Assembly (NCBI GenBank): GCA_036346395.1
Contig: CM070596.1
Coordinates: 20,932,177 to 20,996,176, forward strand
Direction of reading: 5' to 3'
Length of the DNA stretch: 64,000 bases
Origin: Hsuehochloa calcarea
Taxonomy: Eukaryota > Streptophyta > Magnoliopsida > Poales > Poaceae
Shown here: piece by piece, positions 1 through 10,179 of the stretch
Layout: every line of letters starts with the position of its first letter
Numbering within the stretch: position 1 is the first letter of the stretch
Position numbers and translations under genes: made by a program
Notes under the pieces: generated by a model
Told to the model about the DNA's origin: nothing
Seen by the model: only the letters and a program-made list of their open reading frames with translations
Databases searched by the model: none

Positions 1-1859
1 GATGCATGAATTTTGTAAAGAGGTGTGTATACTGCGTTCTGGGAAGTATACATGTCTCGAAGACACGGGTTATTCCGTTTGTGATGCTAGGGTCAATTGG
101 TGACTAAGCATTACAAGCCCAATAATCCGGGGTCCTCACATTCAAGCTGATAGGAAACTTCTCCACGACGACTTAAAATCCTGAAAGGTCCAACATACCT
201 AGGGGTAAGCTTCCCTTTGGCATGAAATCTTTTGACACCTCTAAGCGGGGTAACTCAAAGATAAACGAAATCTTCTAGTTCGAAGCTAAGGTCACGACGA
301 CGATTATCAGCATAGCTCTTCTGTTTGGGCTGACCTATCTTTAATCTTTATCTGATCATAGACACTTGGTCTTCTGCCTCTTGAATAATATCTGGCCTAA
401 ACACTTTACACTCGATTGTTTCTGACCAATTCAGATTGGTTTTGCGTGCATGACCATATAAAGCTTTAAATGGCGACATTTGCAGACTGGCTTGGTAACT
501 GTTGTTGTATGAAAATTCTGCATATGGCAAACTCTTATGCCAACTGGTAGCATTAGCTAGAGCACATCTGTTTAAGGGTGATATGCAGTACCAAAATTCA
601 GGTGAATTCCTAATGCTTCAAGTAGAGTCTGCCAAAAACGAGAGGTGAAATGAGATCCTTGACCTGACACTATCTTCTTAGGGGCACCATGCAAACTGAC
701 AATTCTTGACATGTACAACTATGCAAGGCGATCTCCTGAGTAGGTGGTTTTGACTGGCAAGAAACGGGTAACTTTCGTCAAATGATCAACTATTATCCAA
801 ATCGAATCGTTACTTGATTGATTCCTGGGCAAACCGGTAATGAAATCCATATCGATTTCCTCCCATTTCCACTCTGGGATCTTCAGAGGTTGTAACAGAC
901 CTGCTGGTTGCTGATGTTCTGCTTTTACTTTCTGACACACGTCATACAAAGCGACGAACTCTGCGACTTCCCGCTTTAGATTCAGCCACAAAATTTATTC
1001 TTAACATCCTGATACATCTTAGTGCTTTCAGGGTGAATAGAATACTTTGAGTCATGGGCCTATTTTAAGATTAGCTGTCCTAAACCATCAACGTCTGGTA
1101 CATAGATACGTCCATTAATCCAAAGTGTATCTTGATCATCCTTAGTGAAATCTTTGAATTTACCTTCTTCCATCTTATGCTTTATGTCCTTAATCTCAGG
1201 ATCATTTGGCTGGGCTTCACGAATCTACTTCTCCAAGGTGGACTGTACTTCTAGAGGGGCTACAAATCATTTGGTTACAGCTTCCAACTTTAACTTCTGA
1301 AACTCTTCATGAAGTTTTGGACAACTCTCCTTTACCTCCAAAGCATTGCGGTAGCTCTTACGACTTAAAGTATCTGCAACTACATTTGCTTTACCAGGAT
1401 GGTAATGGATGCCGAGGTTATAATCCTTTATTAACTCTATCAATCTTCTTAGCCTCATGTTCAGATCAGATTCAAACTTTTATTATCTTTGTATACTTCA
1501 CAGCGATTACCAATGAGATAATGACACGAAATATTTAAAGCATGCACAACGGTAGCTAATTCCAGATCATGGGTAGGGTAATTCTCCACATGAGGCCTCA
1601 ATTGTCTTGATGCGTAGGCAACAATCTTCCTTCTTGCATCAGGACACGTCCTAATCTTTGATGCGAAGCATCCCAATAGATATCGAAATCCTTTCGAATA
1701 TCCGACATAATTAGTACTAGGGCTGATGTCAAACGTTTCGTCAACTCTTGAAAAGTTTCTTCACAAGCTAGGGTCCAGATAAACAATTTCTCCTTCTTCA
1801 ACAATTACATAAGAGGCTTAGCAATCGTCGAGAATCCTTTAATGAAATGACGATAATAT
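1..1859 (-). mobile_element. Ty3/gypsy remnant B (end of RT, RNase H, integrase)
   Basis: Reading right to left, the fragment starts in the last part of reverse transcriptase near 1855, runs through RNase H (1270-1805) and integrase (about 180-1010), and reaches a GPY/F-like stretch (YVGPFRIL near 180-220) before coding ends around 117. The order RT-RNase H-integrase is that of Ty3/gypsy. It is about 80% identical by eye to the RNase H region of neighbouring copy A (2390-2830), so it is a separate, diverged member of the same family. Its right edge meets an unrelated LTR fragment at 1860. Bases 1-116 show no coding and could be 3' untranslated or LTR sequence of this copy. Confidence 0.85.
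117..1859 (-). pseudogene. gypsy pol 3' part, broken
   Basis: Pieces of a polyprotein in several frames. Around 1590-1805 is the RNase H start, with the catalytic Asp in IYWDAS, then ASRQLRPH...YPTHDLEL, and near 1360-1440 the end of RNase H (HPGKANVVADTLSRK). The integrase zinc-binding tail (CQKVKAEHQQPAGLLQPL) and first catalytic Asp (DMDFITGLPR) lie at 840-990. The second Asp is lost (SGQGSHF where the family has SDRG), and the stretch with the catalytic Glu is deleted near 550-575. Several stops and frameshifts separate the pieces. It cannot encode a working integrase. Confidence 0.85.
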
Positions 1860-2385
1860 TGTAACACCCCAGCCCAACATTGAGCCTGACATGCCACTAA
1901 GCTACTCTAACCATCTAATTTACAGCAACTTACTATAAAATTACAGAAAGCATATCAATGATAGAACCCATCCACAGGTCACAACAACACAAACATGATA
2001 CTATGACAATCGTGGATAAATTAGTCCTAGGAACATAGCAAGAGACTAAACCAAGATTAACGTAAACCAAACATATATGGTTATTCAATACCATCATGTC
2101 CTGAATATAAGTCGTCATGCTAAAATAAAAGTTTCTCATGTCTCATGTCCAATAAATCAACTAAATGAGTATAGGTTGTGATTCTAAGTGTGCTACCCCT
2201 TCCCGAATGAAACGTCATCAACAGTCACCTAAAAAAACAATAGAGCAAGAATGATTCCATGACTCAGCAAGTACAACCGAATAGTATGAACAATAATGAA
2301 TAAGAACATGACAGTCACGATATATAGAATAAGAACATGGAATGACAGAAATCATATGAATGAATGAAATGCATGATCTCTTAGG
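1860..2385 (-). repeat. LTR fragment, same family as the LTRs at 43.7-56.2 kb
   Basis: On the plus strand this begins TGTAACACCCCAGCCCAACA, the reverse complement of the last 20 bases of the LTR ending at 56157. Similarity continues with gaps (TGCCACTAAGCTACTCT and later blocks) over roughly 500 bases, with the homologous LTR in opposite orientation. It is therefore the 3' part of an LTR from a minus-strand element. It is truncated at 2385, where it abuts RNase H of gypsy copy A. No target-site duplication is visible. Confidence 0.75.
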
Positions 2386-4134
2386 GTTTAACTCCAACCA
2401 TCTTCTCTGTCTCATGTTCAGGTTAGACTAACTGAAAATATACTTCAGGATCTTATGATCTGTGTAAACTTCACAGCGATTACCAATGAGGTAATGCCGC
2501 CAAATCTTCAAAGCATGCACTACGGCAGCTAATTCCAGATCATGGGTAGGATAATTCTCCTCATGGGGTCTCAACTGCCTTGACACATAAGCGACGGCTC
2601 TTCCTTCTTGCATCAGGATGCATCATAATCCTTGACGTGCAGCATCACAGTAGATATCAAAATACTTGCGAATATCTGGCAAAATCAACACTAGGGCTGA
2701 AGTCAAACGTTTCTTCAATTCCTGAAAACTTTCTTCGCGGGCTAGGGTCCATGTGAACTTTTTCTCCTTTTTCAGCAATTGGTTAAGAGGTTTAGCAATC
2801 GTTGAGAATCATTCGATGAAACAGCGATAATACCCTGCCATCCCCAAGAAACTGCGAATCTGAGTTACGGTCTTGGGCTGCTCCCAATGTAGCACTGCCT
2901 TAACTTTACCGAGTTCAATTGCTATTCCTTCAGCTGTCATCACATGACCAAGGAAATCAACTTCCTTCTTCCAGAATTCACATTTGCTGAACTTAGCATA
3001 CAACTGATGCTCTCTAAGTTTCTCCAAGATTATTCTCAAATGCTCAGCATGTTCTTCTTCTATCTTGAAATAAACCAAAATATCATCAATAAACACAACT
3101 ACAAACTTGTCTAAATATTCCATGAATACTTTATTCATCATGTTCATGGAATAGGCAGGGGCATTAGTCAATCCAAAGGACATGACTAGGAACTCGTAAT
3201 GTCCATATCGCGTCGAGAAAGCGGTCTTCTGTATATCCTTCGAACAAATCTTCAACTGATGGTAACCTGATTGTAGGTCGATCTTCGAGAACACTCCGAC
3301 TCCTTTCATCTGATCAAACAAATCATCAATTCGAGGCAATAGATACTTGTTCTTGATAGTGACTTCATTCAAGGAACGATAATCAATGCACATTCTCATA
3401 CTTCCACCCTTTTTCCTGACAAACAGGATTGGCGCTCCCCATGGCAACGAACTAGGTCTTACGAAAACTTTCTCAAGAAGTTCTTCAATCTGTTTCTTCA
3501 TTTCTACTAACTCATCGGCTGACATCCGATAGGGTCTCTTCAAAATTGGTGTTGTTCCTGGTACTAGATCGATGACGAACTCGATGCCACGGTCCGGTGG
3601 CATTCCTGATAACTCTTCTGGAAACACATCTGGGTATTCTGTGACAATAGGCACATCTTCCAAAGATACGGTCTTCATATTGCTAACTAACAGACGCCCA
3701 TCACGGACGGAGGTGGCTAGAAACTCCACTTTCTTTCCATTGTTATCTTCGATTGTTACAGATCTTCGGCCACAATTTAGCACAGTTTTGTGCTTTGATA
3801 ACCAATCCATGCCAAGAATGACATCGAAGGTCTAGGTGTCTAGAATAATTAGGTTGGCTAAAAACTCAACTCTAGTTATGAGTAACTTAGCTCCTAAACA
3901 TCCTACTTTAGAACTTAGCTCTGCTCCAAGCGACTAGACTAACAGAGTATGCCTAAGAGGTTTAACTTTCAAATTATTCTTGGTTGCAAAAACTCTAGAA
4001 ACAAACGAATGTGAAGCTCCAGAATCAAACAAAACTGGTGCAGGCACTAAGTTTACAAGAAACTTACCTAGTACAACGTTGCGTGCTTCTTGGGCTCCTT
4101 CCAGAGTGACGTGGTTGACACGGCCTCTGACCAC
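2386..4134 (-). pseudogene. gypsy A protease, reverse transcriptase and RNase H
   Basis: The protease active site is visible as LFDSGASHSFVS (about 4010-4050) and its end as VILGMDWL (3800-3825). A 333-codon open stretch (2809-3810) holds nearly all of RT: RPYRMS, PWGAPILFVRKK, MCIDYRSLN, SKIDLQSGYHQ, and the polymerase box as VFIDDILVYF (F-x-D-D variant), then FLGHV and SFLGMAGYY. RNase H follows in a shifted frame (AYVSRQLRPHEENYPTHDLEL near 2520-2600, TDHKILKYIF near 2430) and stops at RQRRWLEL, where the sequence changes. Stops occur in the protease-RT linker and between RT and RNase H. RT is the best preserved gypsy domain in the window. Confidence 0.9.
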
Positions 4135-5263
4135 TAATTGTGGCGCTCCTCCGAATTGACCACTAGCTTGAGAAGTTCCTTGCTAGTTGCTCTACACTGG
4201 TGTCTTGACTGGTGTAGCTCCAAGATTGAAGCGTATTGGGGTTATCACTCCATTCTGAGGACATCAGTTGGCAAAGTGTCCTGGCTGACAACAGGAAAAA
4301 CAAACTCTGGGTCCATTCTGTGGGTTATTCTCTGGATTGGGGTTGGTTGGTAAGGGATTGAGAAAGTTCTGAACAACTAGACGAGGACTGAAGTTGGTGC
4401 AGGTGTTCTGAGAGAGTTATGCGGTGGAAACCAGTTGGGTTGTGGAGGAACCGTTCTTGCCTTTAGCTATGGCTGGTGACTTCCTTACTGGGCCATTCTG
4501 CGCTTGCGGCTGTCTTCCAACTCCTTGCGTTTATCTTCAAGAATCAAAGATTTGTCGATTAACTCTTAAAAATCTAGTAAGGTGTGGGCAATCAGGTTGA
4601 CTTGCAGTCTAGTGTTCAATCCTTTCATAAAATGACTCTAATGAGCCTTGTCGATGGCAAGTTGAGAGAAATTATCGAGGTAGTCAGTCAATGACATTCC
4701 TCCTTGCTTGAGGGCACGAAACTCATCTTTCTTCAAATCCATGATCCCTTTCGGTACATGGTACTGGCGAAAAGCAGTTGAGAACTCTTCCCAGGTAATA
4801 TTATGTGGTGTCTCATGCGCTGCACAGAAGTTTTCCCACCATTCGGTAGCTATGCCCTCCATCTGGTGAGTGGCATAAAGAAACTTTTCATGATCACTGC
4901 ATTGGGTGATCAGCAGCTTCATCTCAATAACACGAAGCCAATCATCAGCTTCCACTGGTGAAACATGCCTTGAAAATATTAGTAGACGAGTTCTCATGAA
5001 CTCATCTAGCTTGGATGGTCCATGGTGACCATGAGCGACTTGGACTCCATTGTGGTGATTGTTGTTATTATTCTGACTGTTCATATTCTAAATCTGATTT
5101 ATCATGGTGTACATCATCTTGGTCTGAGCTGCCATGAAAGCTCCAAAATTCTGTAGGTCAATTGGGGTGCTTGAGGTGGAACTGCTCCTGCGAGGGTCTG
5201 CTCATTTTCTTCTGACACAAGGGTGCCAGAACTACTTACAGCAGCTTGACGAGTCTAAACCAT
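4135..5263 (-). pseudogene. gypsy A gag, broken
   Basis: The likely start is the ATG at 5261-5263, reading MV*TRQAAVSSSGT; the third codon is TAG where Gln is expected. A 148-codon open stretch (4638-5084) contains a retrotransposon gag domain (DDWLRVIEMKL, ATEWWENF, WEEFSTAFRQYHVP, LDNFSQLAI). A CCHC zinc knuckle is present near 4255-4300 (CFSCCQPGHFAN, then a stop in place of one residue, then CP). Gag forms the virus-like particle and the knuckle binds the RNA. Stops at several places make it a pseudogene. Confidence 0.85.
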
Positions 5264-5494
5264 CTGGCAAAACTCCATGGGTTAGATAAGGTAGCAAGCA
5301 TGAGATGAGTTAGGAACTAGGCAGGGGTAGGCTAAACCCAACAAACATAGCTCAAGAAAACTCAACTGAAATACTTATACTAATTAAGATCTTGGCATGG
5401 TTGCAACAAATGTCTAAGGGTCTTTGCAGCTCATACTCGCACACAAGAAAATAAAAACGAACCTAAACACACCATCTACCACCTAAAGGCTCAC
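5264..5494 (-). other. spacer between accessory ORF and gag
   Basis: Short non-coding stretch of gypsy A between the end of the accessory ORF and the gag start. No gene or structure recognised. Confidence 0.5.
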
Positions 5495-6006
5495 TCTCCT
5501 AACCTTAAACTGACTAAGCCTAAAGACTCAAGTGAACTACTCGATGAGATTGCCTCCATAGCAACAGGAATAGACGTCCCTGGCGCAGGCATAGCTGGTT
5601 CCCCTGGCACTGCGGCATCTACTAGCTCCTTAGCTTATTCTGGGTCTTCTTCTAGGTCTTCTTCTTCTTGATCCTCCTCGTGTTGATACGCCTCATGTTC
5701 GTGCTGACCGTAGAGAGCCTCTTCCAGAATGGCAATCCTTTCTTCTGCTCTTTGCAAAGTCTCGTAGGTGCACTCCAGCTCTGTAGCGGCCAATTCTAGT
5801 GACTCCTCCTGAGCAGCGGCGAACTAGACAAGATGCACCACGGTGGCATTGCTCTCTCCATCTGTGGACAGGTAACGTGCAGGAACGTCCACTGCAGATG
5901 AACGAGGGTGGTAGCGGAAGACAGTATCTCGAAACTCGCGAGCGTAGATATTGCAGATCCTTAAAATTGCAAGGTGCGAAGACTCCTGAATTGCGTCGAT
6001 CTAAAT
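5495..6006 (-). pseudogene. accessory ORF upstream of gypsy gag, downstream part
   Basis: In one minus-strand frame this reads FRYHPRSSAVDVPARYL, then TDGESNATVVHLV, one stop, then a Glu/Leu-rich stretch likely to form a helix or coiled coil (AAAQEESLELAATELECTYE; RAEERIAILEEAL), then an acidic run (HEEDQEEEDLEEDPE), another stop and a tail ending near 5495. It lies upstream of gag in element orientation and is separate from gag. I recall similar extra ORFs in other grass gypsy elements, but I know no function. It is split from its 5' part (17006-17219) by the copia insertion. Confidence 0.6.
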
Positions 6007-7878
6007 TGTGGATATTGTGAGGATATGTGCATGATCTCAGGATGATGAGTCAATTGGCAATGGCGTTGTTGGTTTGCAAAATCTCGCGTTTTCGGGTTTG
6101 CTCCAAGGCTGTTAGGCCACTGGCGGTCTGACCGGTTGTGCCGGGCGGTCAGACCGCCCGTGGAGCAGTCCGACCGGCCATGGTGGCCGGTCCGACCGCC
6201 ACAATGAAATTTGGGTTTTTGGAGCTGGGCCAAAAATAGGTTGTGTAGGCAAGTGAGGGGAGTCTCCTGGATGTGGTCCCATCATTTTTGGAGCTCCCAG
6301 TCAAAAGTTATATTCGTTTGAAATTTCCAGAAGGTTTCGGAATTTCGCTGAATTTTGGCTAAGTCCTTTGGACCGGTCCGACCAGTTGTGGGAGCGGTCC
6401 GATCGGCATGAATCGGTCGGACCGCCCCGTGGGGCTGGCCGGACCGTGATCACTTGGAGGTGAGCCAAGTGTTGCATTGAGTTTGTTACGAGTGTGTTAT
6501 TCTATGAACTTCAATGCTTTATTGATGTATATTGCATTGCGGGCGATGTGGGTCAAGTTGTGAAGAACTTGTTCGGAAGCGATTTGTTTGTCTATTGTTG
6601 TGCGGTGGCGTGCGTGTCAGCGGCGTCAGCGGTGAGTGGATCGGGACTACGCTTGGAGAGCCGAGGTCCATAACGATCGGGGATCTGGGTGAGTCGTGTG
6701 ACTCAAGCAGTGCGAGAATGGGCAAGACGGATCGAGCGGGTGGTTCGACTGTTGGTTGGATCGGCGGTGCGGATATCGGTGCGAGTCTCTCGGAGGTTCG
6801 ATGGGATTCGGACAAGAGAGGCTTGGCGACGCGATGAGAACCGTGATCAACCTACACGTGGTGAAGCAGGCGATTGCTTCAAGAGTTAGTTGTGTGTGGG
6901 TCCCATGTGTAAGTGACCCCAAATAGGAAACCCTAGCTCTCTAGTATAAATAGGAAAGGGGGAGATGGAAAATAGGCCAAGCATTCATTTAGCCCCCTTC
7001 TTCCTTTTTCTAGGGTTTGGAGGAGAGGAGAGGAGAACTAGGGTTTGGAGTGTGCTCCTTGTTGAGCTCTTGCCCTCCTTGGTGGAGAGGCTTTGTAAGC
7101 ATCTATTGTGAGTGAATAATCTTGTGATGCTTAATTGAAAGATCAATTGCTCCCTTTGTGCTCTTCTCTCTTTTGGATGTTTTTGGTGCTTCCTTGATTC
7201 AAAGGTTCATGCTTGGTCTCTTGGCCTACTTTATCTTGCTTTGATGTGTGAGATTACTCCTAGAGTCATCTAGTTCATCAAACCCCCACAAGCAAGTCTT
7301 GAATCAAAATTTTCTCATTTCTAGGGTTTGTGCACTTCTTTGGTAAAATCTCGAGAGATCGATTCTGCGAAGTGGATCTGACGGATCGTCGCTAGAAATA
7401 GGTCTCCAATATCATTAGGGAGGTGTGCTAGAAATTTGGTCAAATTTTATTGGTTGAATCAAAAGTTGGATCGAATTTCGTTTTGGTTTTGGGTGGAGTT
7501 TTTCAAGATTTACTCTACTCGTCCGAAGCCTTTCAACGGCGGTTCGACCGCCCGTGTATTCGATCACTGGTTTGTTGGGTCGAACCGCCCACCGGTCCGA
7601 CCGCTAGTTAGTTGCCGGTCGGATCATTGGTTGACCGTCGGTCCGGCCGCGCGTGGTAGCGGTCGGACCGCCAGATGCCATGAAGAACAGTGAGTTCTTT
7701 TCTCCATTTGTTTCGTGTGGTTGAGGGGTTTATCAAATCCAACACAAGGCTTCCGTTGTGTGCTTACTGATCTTCTTAGTTTTCATAGCTAAAGGAGTAA
7801 AGTTCGTGTTGGTTTTGATTTAGGCGAAAAAGTTTTGAAAGCGCCTATTCACCCCCCTAGTCGCCTTCCGGTCCTACA
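6007..7878 (+). repeat. 5' LTR of the Sirevirus-like element
   Basis: Begins TGTGGATATTGTG and ends GGTCCTACA (TG...CA). A TATA box, TATAAATAG, is at 6945-6953, so U3 is about 940 bp and R/U5 about 900 bp. The U3 part (6130-6450) and the U5 part (7530-7670) carry clusters of GGTCGGACCG / GGTCCGACCGCC palindromes. Length 1872 bp against 1869 for the 3' copy. Confidence 0.93.
6945..6953 (+). promoter_or_regulatory. TATA box of the 5' LTR
   Basis: TATAAATAG in a GC-neutral context, about 60 bp upstream of a CT-rich and AGGGTTT-containing leader. The same box is at 16062-16070 in the 3' LTR. Confidence 0.75.
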
Positions 7879-7880
7879 AG

Positions 7881-7897
7881 TGGTATCATAGCGGTTA
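7881..7897 (+). other. primer binding site (initiator tRNA-Met type)
   Basis: TGGTATCATAGCGGTTA starts two bases after the 5' LTR. The first part matches the TGGTATCAGAGC-type site complementary to the 3' end of plant initiator tRNA-Met, with a change in CAGAG. Confidence 0.8.
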
Positions 7898-7932
7898 GCT
7901 CTTCTCATAGATCTTAACCGGTCTTTGGAGCC

Positions 7933-10176
7933 ATGGCGATGACAAGTACTCAACCAAGCCACACATTTTGAAGGAGTTGACTTTGCATCTTTGGAAGGCT
8001 CGTATGCAAGCATATATCGAGGCTCAAGGGCACGCTATTTGGCTAAAGGTGAAAAATCCTTATGTCGTGCCACCGATGACGATACGATCACTCGGATGTG
8101 GAGGCCAGCAAAGAAGGCTCGAATTATTTGATCCAAGGCCTTAGTCGATCCGAGTTTGGCGTGTTGCTCACTTGCGGTCACTCACGAGATCTGCGGACTC
8201 TTTGTGACTATCATGAAGGGTCCATCGCGATCAAGGAAGTGAGACGTAACCACTCAGAAAGTATACTCAAAGATCGAACAAAGGCCCGTGAGTCTTTGGA
8301 TGAGCCGGGGAAGATTCTCTAAGATTCTTCATGATCTCCGCGCTGTTGACTGGTATTTCTGATGCGAGAATGCACGCCACTTCGGGTGCTCTTGATGTGA
8401 AGGTCCGGGAATGAAGATCACTTCCATCAATGACAACATCACATGAGTGAGCTTACCATGGATAAGCTTTACTCGAGGTTGAAGACGCATGAGATTGACT
8501 TTATCTCGCGTCTCCCAAGACAGTCGATGGCATTAGTGGTCGACAAATCCAAGGGTTGCTCTTGAGTCTCTTGATTGTAACTCATCCGGTTTTTCATTAT
8601 CCGCTTTACATTCTTTAAGTGATGAGCAACTAGAGAAACCGCAGAGGATGACTTAGCCCTCCTTTCCACCAAATTCACAAGAGCGTATAACAAGGTGAGG
8701 AATAGGAGGAGAAGTGGACCTATCACATGCTTGAATGTGGTGAGCCAAACCACATTCGCTCCAGTGCCCAAGCTAAAGGGCAAGGAGGAGAAGGAGACAC
8801 GAAGACATCCCGGAGAGGGGATGCTAAACACAAGAAGACAAACTATCGAAGTTTATCGGTAGGGTCCTTGCCGCTCTTGAGAATGTAAATATGAGCGATG
8901 TGGACTCGGAAGCGGAGGACGATTTAGAGTGACTCGTGGCAAGAAGAAGGCGCATGACTTCACCGCATGTGTTTCATGGCCAAGAACGACCACGACGACT
9001 CCTCCAACAATGAGGATCCTTTTAGTGATCCTCGATGAGGTATGCCCTTCCATTCTTGACATGAAAAGGGCGTTGGTGCTTGCTGAATGAAATTGCATAA
9101 GCAAGTAAAAATGATTAAGAAGCGGACATTATGATTGATAATTTGAACCTAGAAGTGGTTAGGCTAAAATCTATTAATCCCGATGATTTTGTGAATCTGC
9201 ACTAGCTTGCTTAATGACTTGACAAGCTTGAAATCTGCTCATTCCTCTGTCACTAATCAACTTAAGGATGCTCTCGATGAACTAGAATCTCTCAAGTCTA
9301 GTTACGCTTGCTTAGATGTCATTTCACTTGATGTGACCGCCATGGAAGCTATCCTTTAACTTGCTCAAATTGTGCTTTGCTTGAATTAAAGCTGGATAGC
9401 TCCTTAAAAGAATTGCAAAGATTTGATGCTAGTCACACATGCTCTCATTGTAAGAATAATAAGATTAAGATGCAAGAGATGAAAGAAATGCTAGTTTACT
9501 CTAGAGTTGCATCTTGTGAAAATTGTCCCAAGCTTACAATTGAGATTGAAGCCTTAAACAAGACCCTTGAAGAAAAGGCTAAAATTGAAAGATCCATGTC
9601 TTTTCTTGCTTCTAAGAAAGTTATTGATTCTAACTCATGTGCTTTAAATCTCAAGTTGAAACCATGATTAATCGATTCAAGAGGCATTTAGAGTCAAATT
9701 TAAGGAAGCGATTGAATAGGATTAGAGAATCCTATTGTGTGTCTTGTGAGGCCTTCAAGGTGGAAGTAGCCCTTCTTAAGAGTAAGAACAATGAGGTAAT
9801 CAAGTCTAGCAAGTGCACTAGATGTGAGGGTTTAATGAAAGAAAATGATTACCTCAAGGTGACTCTTGAGAAGTTTTCAAGTGGAAAAAAGAAACTCAAC
9901 ATGATTCTTGATCAATCCAAAGTGAGTGTGAAAAATAGTGGTCTAGGTTTCAATCCCCTAGAGCATTCCAAGAAAAACCCACCTAGGATTGCTAGAGTTG
10001 TGAAGAATGGTTTGTTTGAGCTAGAACCTACTAAGCCATCCGGGGTTGTTTTCAAATCCGCGGGTTTTGCTCAAACTCTTTACGGCAAGAAAGGTGCTTT
10101 CACTCGATCTGTGCAGGACCTCTCAAAAGGTCGATGCCATTGCACCTTCTCGCAAGAAAGAAGGCCATCTTGTTGA
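7933..10176 (+). pseudogene. copia gag, long Sirevirus type
   Basis: The start ATG at 7933 begins MAMTSTQPS, followed in neighbouring frames by DFASLWKARMQAYIEAQGHA (Leu/Ser variant in the track of frames) and the gag UBN2-like core. A coiled-coil segment follows at 9377-9667 (LELKLDSSLKELQRF, LTIEIEALNKTLEEKAKIE) with Cys pairs (CSHCKNNK). The 9637-10176 part has CVSCEAFK and CTRCEG pairs and a Lys-rich helix. The CCHC knuckle sits at 10129-10172 as CHCTF then, after a frame break, KKEGHLVE. The break lies where TTCTGTGG is expected and TTCTCG is seen. Gag packages element RNA. Frameshifts cut it into at least five pieces. Confidence 0.8.
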
Positions 10177-10179
10177 GTT

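Noticed and set aside
7881..7897. tRNA-like sequence
   Set aside because: It is only the primer binding site complementary to a tRNA 3' end; no cloverleaf follows. The same holds at 17421, 23964, 27357 and 48967.
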